Shown here: positions 1 to 8,540 of the stretch, one piece after another
Layout of the letters: each line of letters starts with the position of its first letter
Numbering within the stretch: position 1 is the stretch's first letter
From: Pedococcus sp. 5OH_020
GTDB lineage: Bacteria; Actinomycetota; Actinomycetes; Actinomycetales; Dermatophilaceae
Assembly: GCF_027812955.1 (NCBI RefSeq)
Contig: NZ_JAPYZV010000012.1
Coordinates: forward strand, 1-64,000
Length of the DNA stretch: 64,000 bases
Direction of reading: 5' to 3'
The notes under the pieces: generated by a model
Databases searched by the model: none
What the model was told of the DNA's origin: nothing
Seen by the model: the letters and a program-made list of their open reading frames with translations, nothing else
Translations under genes and position numbers: made by a program

Positions 1-273
1 AGTGCTTACGACCCAGCCCTGCATCAAGCACATCAGCAGGCACTGCACCCGCGGACTTGACTTAGGTAACTCAAACGGCGCCTGTCCGACCTGGTGTACC
101 GGGCCATGCTCGACGACCTCAGCAAGGGCGCAGCGACGGGCCCGGGAGGGCAACAGCGCAACGACTCCGACTCCAGCGCGACCGGCTTCCAACCCGACAC
201 CGGCTCTTCGGACAAGCCACTTCCCGGACCCGCCAGCACCAAGCCTACGACCGGCATCCCCAAGACGTCTTGA
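1..273 (+). pseudogene. IS110-type transposase C-terminal remnant
   Basis: The frame that ends at a TGA at 271-273 reads LKRRLSDLVYRAMLDD followed by a Gly/Ser/Pro-rich tail (TGPGGQQ, then SSDKPLPGPA). From memory this matches the extreme C-terminus of actinobacterial IS110-family transposases. The same frame is interrupted by TGA at 58-60 and TAA at 67-69, so the copy is dead. The 5' part lies outside the window. No inverted repeats are visible, as expected for IS110. The IS110 assignment rests on recalled family sequence only. Confidence 0.55.
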
Positions 274-355
274 CACAGAAGGGAGCCATGTGAGGGCGTC
301 CGGTGCCAGGCCCACGCCGGTGCATTCGTACCTTGGCCCGTGGGAGGGTGACCGC

Positions 356-1324
356 ATGGATTACGCACGTCTGGGGCAGTCGGGTTTGAGGATCAGCCGC
401 ATCGGCTTGGGCTGCATGAGCTACGGGCACGCTGAGGCAGGGCTGCATCGGTGGACCTTAAACGAGGATGCTGCTGCGCCGTTCTTCCGACAGGCCGTTG
501 AGTTGGGAGTCACGTTTTGGGACACCGCCAACGTGTACCAGGGCGGGACCTCGGAGCAGTTCGTCGGCCGTGCCATCCAGAGGTACTCACACCGCGAGGA
601 CATTGTCCTGGCTACCAAGGTGCACGGGAAAATGCACGATGGCCCGGGCGGGAGCGGCTTGTCGCGCAAGGCGATCTTGGAGCAGTTGGACGCGTCGTTG
701 CGCCGGCTGGACACCGACCACGTGGACGTCTACTACATCCACCGGTTCGACGACCAGGTGCCGGTCGAGGAGACGATGGAGACCCTGCACGACGTGGTGA
801 AGGCCGGAAAGGTCCGCTATTTGGGAGCATCCTCGATGGGGGCGTGGCAGTTCGCGAAGATGCAGCAAGCCGCCACGGTGAACGGCTGGACCAAGTTCTC
901 GGCCATGCAGGACCAGTACAACGTGCCGAAGCGTGAAGAGGAGCGGGACATGATCCCGCTCTGTCTGGACCAGGGCGTGGGACTAACCCCGTACTCGCCG
1001 CTGGCCAAAGGCCGCGCGACGCGTCCATGGGGACAGCAGACCGCCCGGTCGTCCACGGACCAAGTGGCGAGGGCGTTCGACCGCGAGGCGGACAAGCCCG
1101 TGGTGGACGCAGTGCAGGCGATTGCGGACGCTCGGGGAGTTCCGATGGCGCAAGTCGCATTGGCTTGGGTTCTGGCGAAGCCGGCTGTGTCCTGTCCCAT
1201 CGTGGGCGCGACTAAGCCGAAGCACTTACAAGATGCGGTACACGCGTTGGACCTCGTGCTCACTGACGAGGAGTTGGTCGCACTCGAGCAGCCGTACGCG
1301 GCCCAGGACAACTACTGGTGGTGA
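356..1324 (+). CDS. Aldo/keto reductase
   Basis: This 322-residue NAD(P)H-dependent oxidoreductase of the aldo/keto reductase superfamily would reduce a carbonyl substrate in the cytoplasm. The catalytic tetrad is visible: Asp56 and Tyr61 in DTANVY, Lys88 in LATKVHG and His129 in YYIHRFD. The (beta/alpha)8 barrel ends with the cofactor-binding stretch PIVGATKPKHL. The frame stays open upstream to the window edge, but ATG 356 is chosen because a GGGAGGG ribosome site precedes it and the family N-terminus (ARLGQSGLRIS) starts there. It stands alone between a transposase remnant and an integrase remnant, so it may be a passenger of an old mobile insertion. The substrate is unknown. Confidence 0.88.
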   Translation: MDYARLGQSGLRISRIGLGCMSYGHAEAGLHRWTLNEDAAAPFFRQAVELGVTFWDTANVYQGGTSEQFVGRAIQRYSHREDIVLATKVHGKMHDGPGGSGLSRKAILEQLDASLRRLDTDHVDVYYIHRFDDQVPVEETMETLHDVVKAGKVRYLGASSMGAWQFAKMQQAATVNGWTKFSAMQDQYNVPKREEERDMIPLCLDQGVGLTPYSPLAKGRATRPWGQQTARSSTDQVARAFDREADKPVVDAVQAIADARGVPMAQVALAWVLAKPAVSCPIVGATKPKHLQDAVHALDLVLTDEELVALEQPYAAQDNYWW

Positions 1325-1429
1325 CCGTCGCCCACAGTCCGAACAAGCTCGTCGCGATCCTGCGCACCACCTTCTCCAGTCCGACCCAAGTCCCGGCGCA
1401 TGCCTCTTCGTCAGCCGATCTGGGGTCCC

Positions 1430-1641
1430 CGCAGGCCGTTGCCTCGTCACTTCTCCAAGCCGCTCTCGATCAGCACGGCCTATCGCGCATGGACCTTCGC
1501 GCGAGAGGAGGCGTTCACCCCGAGGGGGCCAACTCGCCGCTGGGTCGCAGACCTTGCGACCTGCGGCATGCCTGTCTATCGACCTGGCTCAACGCCGGGG
1601 CGCCCGCCAGCGCCGCTAACGCCAAGTGGTCAAGTTCCTGA
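1430..1641 (+). pseudogene. Tyrosine recombinase (phage-type integrase) C-terminal remnant, frameshifted
   Basis: One frame reads AYRAWTFAREEAFTPRG. After a shift near 1525 the next frame continues SPLGRRPCDLRHACLSTWL and ends at TGA 1639-1641. The pair matches the usual actinobacterial integrase segment with the catalytic Arg-His box (DLRHA). The later His and Tyr active-site segments are missing, so the product cannot be active. With the transposase scrap at 1-273 it brackets the aldo/keto reductase. The following 1642-1787 holds nothing I recognise. Confidence 0.65.
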
Positions 1642-1787
1642 TCAGGCCAGCTGCTCCTCCAGCCTGGCCGCGGTTCAACGAGAGCACACGCTGAGGGTGT
1701 GGGTGGTGGGCCGCATGCCTCACACAAGAAGGCGTGCTGGCTTTCGATGTCGTCGCCGACCCCCGGTGTTGCACCACCGACGGCAAG

Positions 1788-2114
1788 TTAAAGGGCCTTG
1801 ATGATGTCCTCGACGCGTTCCTTGGCGTCGCCGAAGAGCATCTGGCTGTTGTCCTTGAAGAACAGCGGGTTCTGCACGCCGGCGTAGCCGGTGGCCATCG
1901 AGCGCTTGAAGACGACGACGTTGCGTGCCTCCCAGACCTCGAGCACGGGCATGCCGGCGATCGGGCTGCCGGGGTCCTCGGCTGCGGACGGGTTCACCGT
2001 GTCGTTGGCACCGATGACGAGGACGACGTCGGTGTCGGCTAGGTCGCCGTTGATCTCGTCCATCTCGAGCACGATGTCGTAGGGCACCTTGGCCTCGGCG
2101 AGCAGCACGTTCAT
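1788..2114 (-). pseudogene. pntB: Truncated NAD(P) transhydrogenase beta subunit (C-terminal fragment)
   Basis: The 108 residues from [13 protein letters not shown] to the C-terminus match the NADP-binding domain III of Pnt[21 protein letters not shown], then the [12 protein letters not shown] and NPLFF stretches. Upstream codons in the same frame still read GRLPGH, the normal PntB sequence, but homology stops near 2137. The whole membrane domain (more than 300 residues) and the PntA partner are absent. The fragment is joined to the head of an unrelated regulator gene, so this is a recombination scar and not a working transhydrogenase. Confidence 0.8.
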
Positions 2115-2290
2115 GTGGCCGGGCAGGCGCCCGCGCGCTCTAGCCCGGCGTAGTAATCCGAGCTGACCCCGGCGAGCCTGGCCACCTCCTCGCGCCGCAG
2201 ACCAGGAACGCGTCGATCATCGTGGTCGCACGAAAGGCCGAGCTGCTCGGGCGTGACATTCGCCCGGCGGGAGACCAGGAACTCTTGCAC
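2111..2290 (-). pseudogene. Truncated XRE-family (MmyB-like) regulator, N-terminal fragment
   Basis: From a GTG at 2290 the frame reads VQEFLVSRRANVTPEQLG, then [20 protein letters not shown], and stops at TGA 2111-2113. This is the helix-turn-helix head of the MmyB-like XRE regulators that occur intact at 49347-50222 and 52820-53722. Only 59 codons remain and the ligand-binding domain is gone. Within a few bases of the end of homology the sequence becomes pntB in another frame, so the two fragments overlap and form a chimeric junction. Confidence 0.6.
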
Positions 2291-2428
2291 TTCCTTCCTT
2301 GGTGCTCACCCCCTAACAATACCTCCACTATCATCACTTCGCGAAATGTCAGAGTTTTACGACCATGTCGTTCTCAACCGTTTCGTCCGGGAACGGGGTC
2401 GCGCACCGGCGCCCTGGACGAGGAGGTG

Positions 2429-2906
2429 TCAGCGCACGCGTTTGTAGGTGACGCGCGATGCCTCAGAGGGGTCGGTCGGAGTCAGCACGAGAGTGCTTTC
2501 CGAAACGTCATAAGCCCGCGTCAGCGTGTGGCCGATAAGGCCACGCACGGCGGCCGACGAAATGGTGACCGCGAACGTTCCCGCATTCCTGTCGACCTCA
2601 ACGGTGCCGTAGTAGGCCTCGTACCCGGCGACTGTGTACCGGGCGTCAGGGGCCTCGGTGTCGGGGTTCATGGCCTGGACCGAGATGGTGCCGGACGGCG
2701 AAAAGATGACGCGACCGCTGTACGGGACGACCTGCCGGTCGCCTTCGCGGCCGACCTCGAGAGATCATTCGCCACTCGCCGCCCAGGTTTCCGACACCGC
2801 CGGTCGTCGCGGACTGCCCGAACGATGGAGCAAACGTCACCCGGGGCGCCGCAACCAGTGCCGCGAACGTGCGCGCCCACGGGGTGGACGTGAGTCTGGA
2901 GCCCAT
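2429..2906 (-). pseudogene. Lipocalin-like domain protein, apparently frameshifted
   Basis: The C-terminal part (ATG 2671 to stop 2429) reads GYEAYYGTVEVDRNAGTF and ends SRVTYKRVR, the second half of a bacterial lipocalin-like domain. Codons upstream of that ATG in the same frame continue the domain (VVPYSGRVIFSPSGTISVQA) back to about 2760. There a stop appears and the homology passes to another frame (GGEWRMIS) that starts at ATG 2906 behind a GGGAGAAGG site. One frameshift near 2760 would explain both halves. Alternatively a sequencing error broke an intact gene. The function of such single-domain proteins is not established. Confidence 0.5.
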
Positions 2907-3036
2907 TCTTGCCCTTCTCCCGGGATTGGTCGTCTGGCCGTCTGCCCTGGCTGCCAGCCTCTAGGGGCATGGGCGCGAGGTGCGACCGTCGCCCGCCACG
3001 CGCGTGCGCCGACCTGACGGTGTCGGCCGCGTGGCC

Positions 3037-3471
3037 TCATCCCTCTGCTGCGTATTGGTTGACCGCCTCGACGACCTCAGTGACGGGGGTACCTGACGTG
3101 TAGAGGGCGTCGACCCCGGACGCCAGGAGCTCACGCGTGTCGCGCACGGGGATGATGCCACCGACCAGGAGTCGAACGTGGTCCAGGTAGTGCTCGTCGA
3201 GAAGGCGGACGACCTCGTCGACGATGGTGAGGTGCGCTCCGGAAAGAATCGACAGGCCGAGCAGAGATGCGTTCTCGGAGATCACGGTTGCGACCACCTG
3301 ACGAGGAGTCCGGTGCAGCCCGGTGTACACCACCTGATGGCCGGCGTCTCGCAGCGCGCGGGCAATCACCTTGGCGCCCCGGTCATGGCCATCGAGGCCG
3401 GGCTTGGCGATCACCACGCGCAGCGGTGACCAGTGTGCCGGCTGCGGAAGTTCCAGCATGCCTTCGCTCAA
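3037..3471 (-). CDS. Orphan cobalamin (B12)-binding domain protein, mutase small-subunit type
   Basis: The product is about 144 residues and consists only of a B12-binding Rossmann-like domain of the type at the C-terminus of methylmalonyl- and isobutyryl-CoA mutases. The DxHxxG signature is present as DGHDRG (KPGLDGHDRGAKVIARAL), followed by LSILSGAH and VGGIIP, which wrap the cobalamin lower face. I chose TTG 3471 because GAGGAG lies about eight bases upstream; ATG 3459 is an alternative. No large catalytic mutase subunit is present nearby, so it must pair with a partner encoded elsewhere or act as a B12 carrier. It lies 138 bases downstream of the aldehyde dehydrogenase on the same strand and may be co-transcribed. 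Confidence 0.8.
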   Translation of the reverse strand: MSEGMLELPQPAHWSPLRVVIAKPGLDGHDRGAKVIARALRDAGHQVVYTGLHRTPRQVVATVISENASLLGLSILSGAHLTIVDEVVRLLDEHYLDHVRLLVGGIIPVRDTRELLASGVDALYTSGTPVTEVVEAVNQYAAEG

Positions 3472-3609
3472 CGAGGTCTCCTCACATGGGAGCGCAGCGC
3501 TGGGGCGAGCCCCGCACAAGACGCTCTGCCCCCGGCGCAGCTATGTCGCGTGGAACCCAGCCACTCCGACGGCCGCGAGTACCGCCGGAGTGGCTGGAGC
3601 TTTGGTCGC

Positions 3610-5118
3610 TCAGGCCTCGCCGGCCCAGCCGTCTGGAAGCCCCACCGAGCGCAGCTCGGTATACGAGCTGAGCCCTTCGGGGCCGTTCTCGCGGCCGAGC
3701 CCGCTGTCCTTGAACCCGCCGAATGGCGCCGCTACTCCCACGGGGTGTCCATTGAGCTCCACGACACCGGACCGGATCCTGCTGGCCACCCGCGCGCCGC
3801 GCTCGAGATCTTCGGTGTACACGGCGCCGCTGAGGCCGTACGGGCTGTCGTTGGCCAGCCGAACGGCTTCCTCTTCGTTCTCGTACGTGGACACCGTGAC
3901 GACCGGACCGAAGATCTCCTCCCTGGCGACAGTCGAACGGGGGTCGACGTGGGCGAAAACCGTCGGCGACACATACCAGCCACGGTCAAGGCCTGCGGGA
4001 CGGCCGCCCCCGGCGACCACGGAGGCCCCTTCCCGGCGACCCACTGCGATGAGTGCCTCCACAGTCGCGCGATGGGCTTGGGTGACCATCGGGCCGATCT
4101 GCGTGTCCTCGTCGGCCGGGTCGCCGACCTTCATCGAACCGACGAGGTCAACCAACCGGTCGACGACACCGTCGTGCAGGCTGGTCGGGACCAGGATGCG
4201 GGTCTTCAACGTGCAGATCTGACCACTGTTGCGGAAGCTGGCCATGCGCAGCGAGTCGACGGTTCGATCGAGGTCGGCGTCCGCGAGAACCACTGCCGCA
4301 GACTTTCCCCCCAGCTCGAGAGTCACTCTCCGTAGATCGTGGCCACAAAGCTCGGCGATCCGTCGACCCGCTGCGGTCGAGCCGGTGAACGAGACCTTGT
4401 CCACTCCCGGGTGGGTCACGAGGTACTCGCTGACGTCGCGCTCCGCCGGCACCACGCTCAGTACTCCCGGCGGGAACCCGGCTTCGGCGAACAGCTCAGC
4501 GAGCCGAAACGCGTCGAGCGCTGTTTGCGGCACGGGCTTCAGCACGACGGTGCACCCCACGAGCAGTGCGGGGAAGATCTTGGAGATCGCTTGGTGCGCA
4601 GGCATGTTCCACGGGATGATCGCGCCGACCACGCCTACCGGCTCGCGCGTCACCAGTGCCGTCCCGGTGGGGTGCCTGCGGATCGACCGGAACGCGTAGC
4701 TCTCTGCCAGCTCGAGGAGGTACTCCATGAGCTTGATCGGGTTCGTCGCCTGGATCGTGCGCGACTGGGTGATGGGGGAGCCCATCTCCGCCGTGAGCAG
4801 CTGCGCCAGCCGTTCATGATCCTGGGCCACGAGATCCTTGAACCGGCGAAGGAGCTCGAGCCGTCGTTCCAGCCCGTAGCTGGACCACGCATCCTGGTCG
4901 AAGGCCGCGCGAGCCGAAGCCACTGCTCGGTCGATGTCTGCGCGGCTGCCCAGGGCAACGGAGGCCACTGCATTGCCAGTCGCCGGTGAGATGACCTCGA
5001 AGGTCGCATCGACGCTCGACGCGACCCATTCACCGCCGATGAATAGCTGCCGATGCGATCCCAGATCTGTGGATGCGGTGGGAGCCTGCCCAGCGACACT
5101 GGCGCCGGAGGAGTCCAT
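3610..5118 (-). CDS. NAD(P)-dependent aldehyde dehydrogenase
   Basis: This 502-residue member of the aldehyde dehydrogenase superfamily oxidises an aldehyde to the acid. The general-base Glu lies in LELGGKSA and the nucleophilic Cys in SGQICT. The cofactor segments IIPWNMP, KPVPQTALDA and SFTGSTAAGRRIAE and the late EEIFGPVVTV motif are all intact. The frame is open about 150 codons further upstream, but ATG 5118, preceded by AGGAAG, starts just before the conserved FIGGEW segment. It lies upstream of the orphan B12-binding gene on the same strand. The bases 5119-5341 hold the divergent promoter region and no gene. The substrate cannot be read from the sequence. Confidence 0.9.
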   Translation of the reverse strand: MDSSGASVAGQAPTASTDLGSHRQLFIGGEWVASSVDATFEVISPATGNAVASVALGSRADIDRAVASARAAFDQDAWSSYGLERRLELLRRFKDLVAQDHERLAQLLTAEMGSPITQSRTIQATNPIKLMEYLLELAESYAFRSIRRHPTGTALVTREPVGVVGAIIPWNMPAHQAISKIFPALLVGCTVVLKPVPQTALDAFRLAELFAEAGFPPGVLSVVPAERDVSEYLVTHPGVDKVSFTGSTAAGRRIAELCGHDLRRVTLELGGKSAAVVLADADLDRTVDSLRMASFRNSGQICTLKTRILVPTSLHDGVVDRLVDLVGSMKVGDPADEDTQIGPMVTQAHRATVEALIAVGRREGASVVAGGGRPAGLDRGWYVSPTVFAHVDPRSTVAREEIFGPVVTVSTYENEEEAVRLANDSPYGLSGAVYTEDLERGARVASRIRSGVVELNGHPVGVAAPFGGFKDSGLGRENGPEGLSSYTELRSVGLPDGWAGEA

Positions 5119-5341
5119 ACGACGGCTTCTTCCTCGCGAGGTGGACCAAGGGTCCCGAGGATTCACACTGCACCATATACTTACCGATGATGCAAGTGTT
5201 TGACAGTTATTGATCGAGGGACGCGAATGCTGTGCGAACCCCTGGCAAGGCGCGCGAACCGCCTCAGTCTGAGCACGCTGAAAAATGTCCGACCGTTTGC
5301 GTATCCTCGGTCGCCAGACCACGAACGGACTGAAGGAACTC

Positions 5342-5896
5342 ATGACCCTGCTGCTCGGGCGATGTGCCGGCCTCGCCATCGGGGCACTCTCCCTGGGGCT
5401 CTCGTCGTGTGCAGTCGACGACCCGCAGTCGGCTTCCCCACCACCGGCTCCGACAGCAACCTCAGCGACCACGCAGGCGTCCTCGGCTGGCAGCACGGGT
5501 CCGACGTCATCCGGCACCAGCGACGAGGAGTCTCCCTTGCAGATCCAGGTCCAGATCGGGAACCAGCGATTCACCGCCCAGCTCGACGACAGCGCCGCCA
5601 GCCGTGACCTCGTGGCTCAGCTCCCCGTCACGCTGGAAATGCGTGACCACGGCTCGGTCGAGAAGACGGGACGACTCCCCTCGCCGTTGTCCCTGACCGG
5701 TCAGCCTGCTGGGGCGGACCCCGACATCGGGGACGTGGGCTACTACGCACCCGGCAACAACCTGGTCCTCTACTACGGCGACCAGTCCTACTACAACGGC
5801 ATCGTCGTGCTGGGCCGCCTGGAGGGCGGCGCTGCTGGTCGGATCGCCGCCTTGCAGGGCACTGTCCGGGTCACCGTCTCGGTCCCGGACCAGTGA
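5342..5896 (+). CDS. Cyclophilin-like fold lipoprotein
   Basis: A 184-residue predicted lipoprotein. The N-terminus has a hydrophobic signal segment and the lipobox LSSC at about residues 20-23, then a Ser/Thr/Pro-rich linker, then a cyclophilin-like domain (GYYAPGNNLVLYYGDQSYY, with NGIVVLGRL following). ATG 5342 is chosen because GAAGGA lies just upstream and the signal peptide begins there; an earlier ATG at 5285 gives a poorer signal. A cytoplasmic paralog without signal peptide lies at 54820-55197. Both copies sit beside a Zn-alcohol dehydrogenase, intact here and broken there. The function of this small family is not known to me. Confidence 0.75.
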   Translation: MTLLLGRCAGLAIGALSLGLSSCAVDDPQSASPPPAPTATSATTQASSAGSTGPTSSGTSDEESPLQIQVQIGNQRFTAQLDDSAASRDLVAQLPVTLEMRDHGSVEKTGRLPSPLSLTGQPAGADPDIGDVGYYAPGNNLVLYYGDQSYYNGIVVLGRLEGGAAGRIAALQGTVRVTVSVPDQ

Positions 5897-5954
5897 CGTC
5901 GCGGCATACCGCGCCAGAACCAGAACCTCCCCACAGCGAGAGAAGGAAACGACC

Positions 5955-7001
5955 ATGAGGGCAGCAATCTTCAAAGGTCCCGGCAAGGTCGTGGTCGAGG
6001 ACCGTGACAAGCCGTCGATCCTGCAACCGGGCGACGCCGTCGTCCGCGTCGTGATGGCCTGCGTGTGCGGCTCGGATCTGTGGTGGTACCGCGGGATCTC
6101 CGACCTCCCCCACTTCGCAGTGGGTCACGAGTTCATCGGCGTGGTCGACGAGGTGGGTGCCGAGGTGGCACAGCTCTCGGTCGGCGACTTCGTCATTGCT
6201 CCCTTCTCCTGGAGCGACGGGGTGTGCAAGAACTGTGAAGCCGGTTTCCAGACCGCGTGCGTCCACGGCGGCTTCTTCGGCCAGGGCGGCGAGGGTGATG
6301 GGGGTCAGGCGGAGTTTGTGCGCGTGCCCCACGCCGACGGGACGCTGTTGAAGGTTCCGGGTGAGAGCTTCTCGGATGATGTGATGGCCTCCCTGTTGGC
6401 ACTCACCGACGTGATGAGCACCGGCTACCACGCAGCCGTCAGTGCCGGCGTGCGCGAAGGCGACTGCGTCGCCGTCGTCGGCGACGGCGCGGTGGGGCTG
6501 TCGGGCGTGCTGGCCGCGAAGATGCTCGGTGCGGCGCGCGTCATCGTGCTCGGCAGCACTCACGAGGATCGCCACCTCCTCGCGCGTGAGTGGGGCACCG
6601 ACGAGGTCATCAGCGTGCGCGGCGACGACGCGGTCAAGGCGCTGCACGACCTCACCGACGGGTATGGCGCCGACGCCGTGCTTGAGTGCGTGGGGACTAA
6701 GGAAGCCACCGAGACGGCGTTCGCCGTCGCCAAGGCGGGCGCCATCGTCGGTCGCGTCGGAGTGCCGCACGATACCGACATCGACCCGATGGCCACGTTC
6801 TTCCGCAACGTCGGCATGCGAGGTGGTCCTGCTCCGGCCCGTCACTACCAGCCGCAGCTCGTCCAGGCAGTCCTCAACGGTGAGATCCAACCGGGCAAGG
6901 TCTTCGACCTCGCCACCGACCTCGAGCACATTGCCGACGCCTACGCCGCCATGGACGAGCGTCGCGCCATCAAGGCCCTGATCAACGTCAGCCCACTCTG
7001 A
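5955..7001 (+). CDS. Zinc-dependent alcohol dehydrogenase (MDR superfamily)
   Basis: A 348-residue medium-chain dehydrogenase. The catalytic zinc ligands are seen as Cys38 in CVCGSDLWWYRG and His58-Glu59 in VGHEFIG. The Rossmann fingerprint is VVGDGAVGLSGVLAAK. The structural-zinc loop keeps only three Cys (GVCKNCEAGFQTAC); the first ligand position is Asp or Gly, so that site may be weak or absent. The start has GAAGGAAACGACC upstream. It follows the cyclophilin-like lipoprotein by 58 bases and is probably co-transcribed. The N-terminal fragment at 53947 is a paralog. The substrate is unknown. Confidence 0.9.
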   Translation: MRAAIFKGPGKVVVEDRDKPSILQPGDAVVRVVMACVCGSDLWWYRGISDLPHFAVGHEFIGVVDEVGAEVAQLSVGDFVIAPFSWSDGVCKNCEAGFQTACVHGGFFGQGGEGDGGQAEFVRVPHADGTLLKVPGESFSDDVMASLLALTDVMSTGYHAAVSAGVREGDCVAVVGDGAVGLSGVLAAKMLGAARVIVLGSTHEDRHLLAREWGTDEVISVRGDDAVKALHDLTDGYGADAVLECVGTKEATETAFAVAKAGAIVGRVGVPHDTDIDPMATFFRNVGMRGGPAPARHYQPQLVQAVLNGEIQPGKVFDLATDLEHIADAYAAMDERRAIKALINVSPL

Positions 7002-7108
7002 CGAGGAGCACCGAGGCCAGGCCCTCTGGCATGAGTGCCCTGCGTATGGCGCGCGTGATCCGGAGGGCGTGGCGCGGCCATGGGGTCTCCCCCAGCGGGC
7101 CGCTGGCC

Positions 7109-8533
7109 TCAGGTCGGCGTTGAGCCCTCGGCCGCACGAGAGCGCGGGCGGACCCGTGGCAGCCGGACGGCGGCGACGGCAGCCGCCAGCAGGACAGCTG
7201 CGCCGATCAGCAGGCTCGAGCGCAGCCCGCCGACGAAGCTCGACGAGTCGGCCAAGAGGGCTCCGAACAGCGCGATCGCGAGCGCACCACCGACCTGTCG
7301 GCTGGTGTTGAACACACCGCTGGCGGTGCCTGCGAGGCGGCTGGGCACGCTGTTCAGCAGGACCGCGACAGTAGGCGGCATGGTGAGCGGACCGCCGAGA
7401 CCGATGAGGACCATAAGAGCGGAGACGACCCACAACGGCGCGGTGGGCGCGAGGATGGCCAGACACACCAGCCCGAGCGCCATCAGGCCGAGGCCGCCGA
7501 CGATGGGGATCCGCGAGCCGAGCCTCTCGACGATCACGGCAGCGAACGGCGAGAGCACGAGGCCGACCACCATCATCGGCATGAAGGCCAGCCCGGTGGC
7601 GAGCGGCGTCAGGGTGCGGACCTGCTGGAAGTACAGGCTGAAGAGGAACGGCACGCCGTAGAAGCCGACCATGAAGGAGAACCCGATCACCATGGCCGTC
7701 GGCATGGTGGGGGACCTCACGAGGCTGAGCGGCACCATGGGGTGCGATCCACGCGCTTGGCTCACGACGAAGCCAGCGGCGGCGACGACGGCCACCACGA
7801 ACGGCACCACAACCCGGGGGGCGCCGATACCCTCCTCGCCGGCATCGATCACGGCGTAGGTCAAACCACCCATGGCGATCACCGCCGTCACCTGACCCGC
7901 CACGTCCAAGGGCACTCGACTATGCGGTGACGGCGTCGTGCGCCGCAACAGCAGCAGTCCCGCTATCCCGACGGGCAGGTTGACGAGGAAGACCAGTCGC
8001 CAGTCCACGAGAGTCAGCAGGCCGCCGATCAGTGGACCTGACGACGAGGCGACCGCACCACCGGTGGCCCAGGCGGCCACGGCACGGGCCCGGCGCACCG
8101 GGTCGTCGTGAGCCTGCCCGATCAGGGCCATGGACGAGGGCATCATGATCGCCGCGGCGGCCCCCTGCAGCAGCCGGGACAGCACGAGCAAGCCCAGCGT
8201 CGGGGCAAGCCCGCAGGCGGCAGAGGTGAGCACGAAGAGCGTGATGCCGTAGCCCATCGCTCGCTTTGCACCAAACCGGTCCGACAGGGACCCGGCCGTG
8301 AGAAGCGTCGCGGCGAACATCAGCGCGTAGCCGTCAACCACCCACTGCAGCCCCTGGATGCCGCCACCGAGGCTCTCGCGGATGGACGGCAGGGCCACGT
8401 TGACCACGACCGCGTCCAGGGTGACGACGAAGAACGCCAGCACGGCGACGACCACCGCCGGGCTCGGGCGGGGGCGGATCCGTGAAGGGGTCGAGCGGCC
8501 GCCGGTTCGGGGGCTCTCGACACCGCTCACCAC
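7109..8533 (-). CDS. MFS drug/solute exporter, DHA2 (EmrB/QacA) type
   Basis: A roughly 474-residue membrane protein with about 14 hydrophobic segments, as expected for the DHA2 branch of the major facilitator superfamily. The first helix carries VTLDAVVVNVALPSI, and motif A appears as GSLSDRFGAKRAMGYG. Motif C-like GPLIGGLL follows. GTG 8533, with GGATAGG upstream, starts eight bases after the stop of the acyltransferase gene; the ATG at 8584 would overlap that gene by 44 bases. It is the last gene of the minus-strand lipid operon and converges on the alcohol dehydrogenase at 7001. Role inferred: proton-driven export of a product or toxic intermediate. Confidence 0.88.
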   Translation of the reverse strand: MVSGVESPRTGGRSTPSRIRPRPSPAVVVAVLAFFVVTLDAVVVNVALPSIRESLGGGIQGLQWVVDGYALMFAATLLTAGSLSDRFGAKRAMGYGITLFVLTSAACGLAPTLGLLVLSRLLQGAAAAIMMPSSMALIGQAHDDPVRRARAVAAWATGGAVASSSGPLIGGLLTLVDWRLVFLVNLPVGIAGLLLLRRTTPSPHSRVPLDVAGQVTAVIAMGGLTYAVIDAGEEGIGAPRVVVPFVVAVVAAAGFVVSQARGSHPMVPLSLVRSPTMPTAMVIGFSFMVGFYGVPFLFSLYFQQVRTLTPLATGLAFMPMMVVGLVLSPFAAVIVERLGSRIPIVGGLGLMALGLVCLAILAPTAPLWVVSALMVLIGLGGPLTMPPTVAVLLNSVPSRLAGTASGVFNTSRQVGGALAIALFGALLADSSSFVGGLRSSLLIGAAVLLAAAVAAVRLPRVRPRSRAAEGSTPT

Positions 8534-8540
8534 TGGTCGC

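Noticed and set aside
3610-5574. Longer aldehyde dehydrogenase starting near 5574
   Set aside because: The extra 152 codons have no homology and cover the divergent promoter; ATG 5118 has a ribosome site.
5871-7466. Very long open frame on the minus strand over the alcohol dehydrogenase
   Set aside because: It has no protein features and mirrors a well-supported gene; high GC leaves antisense frames open.
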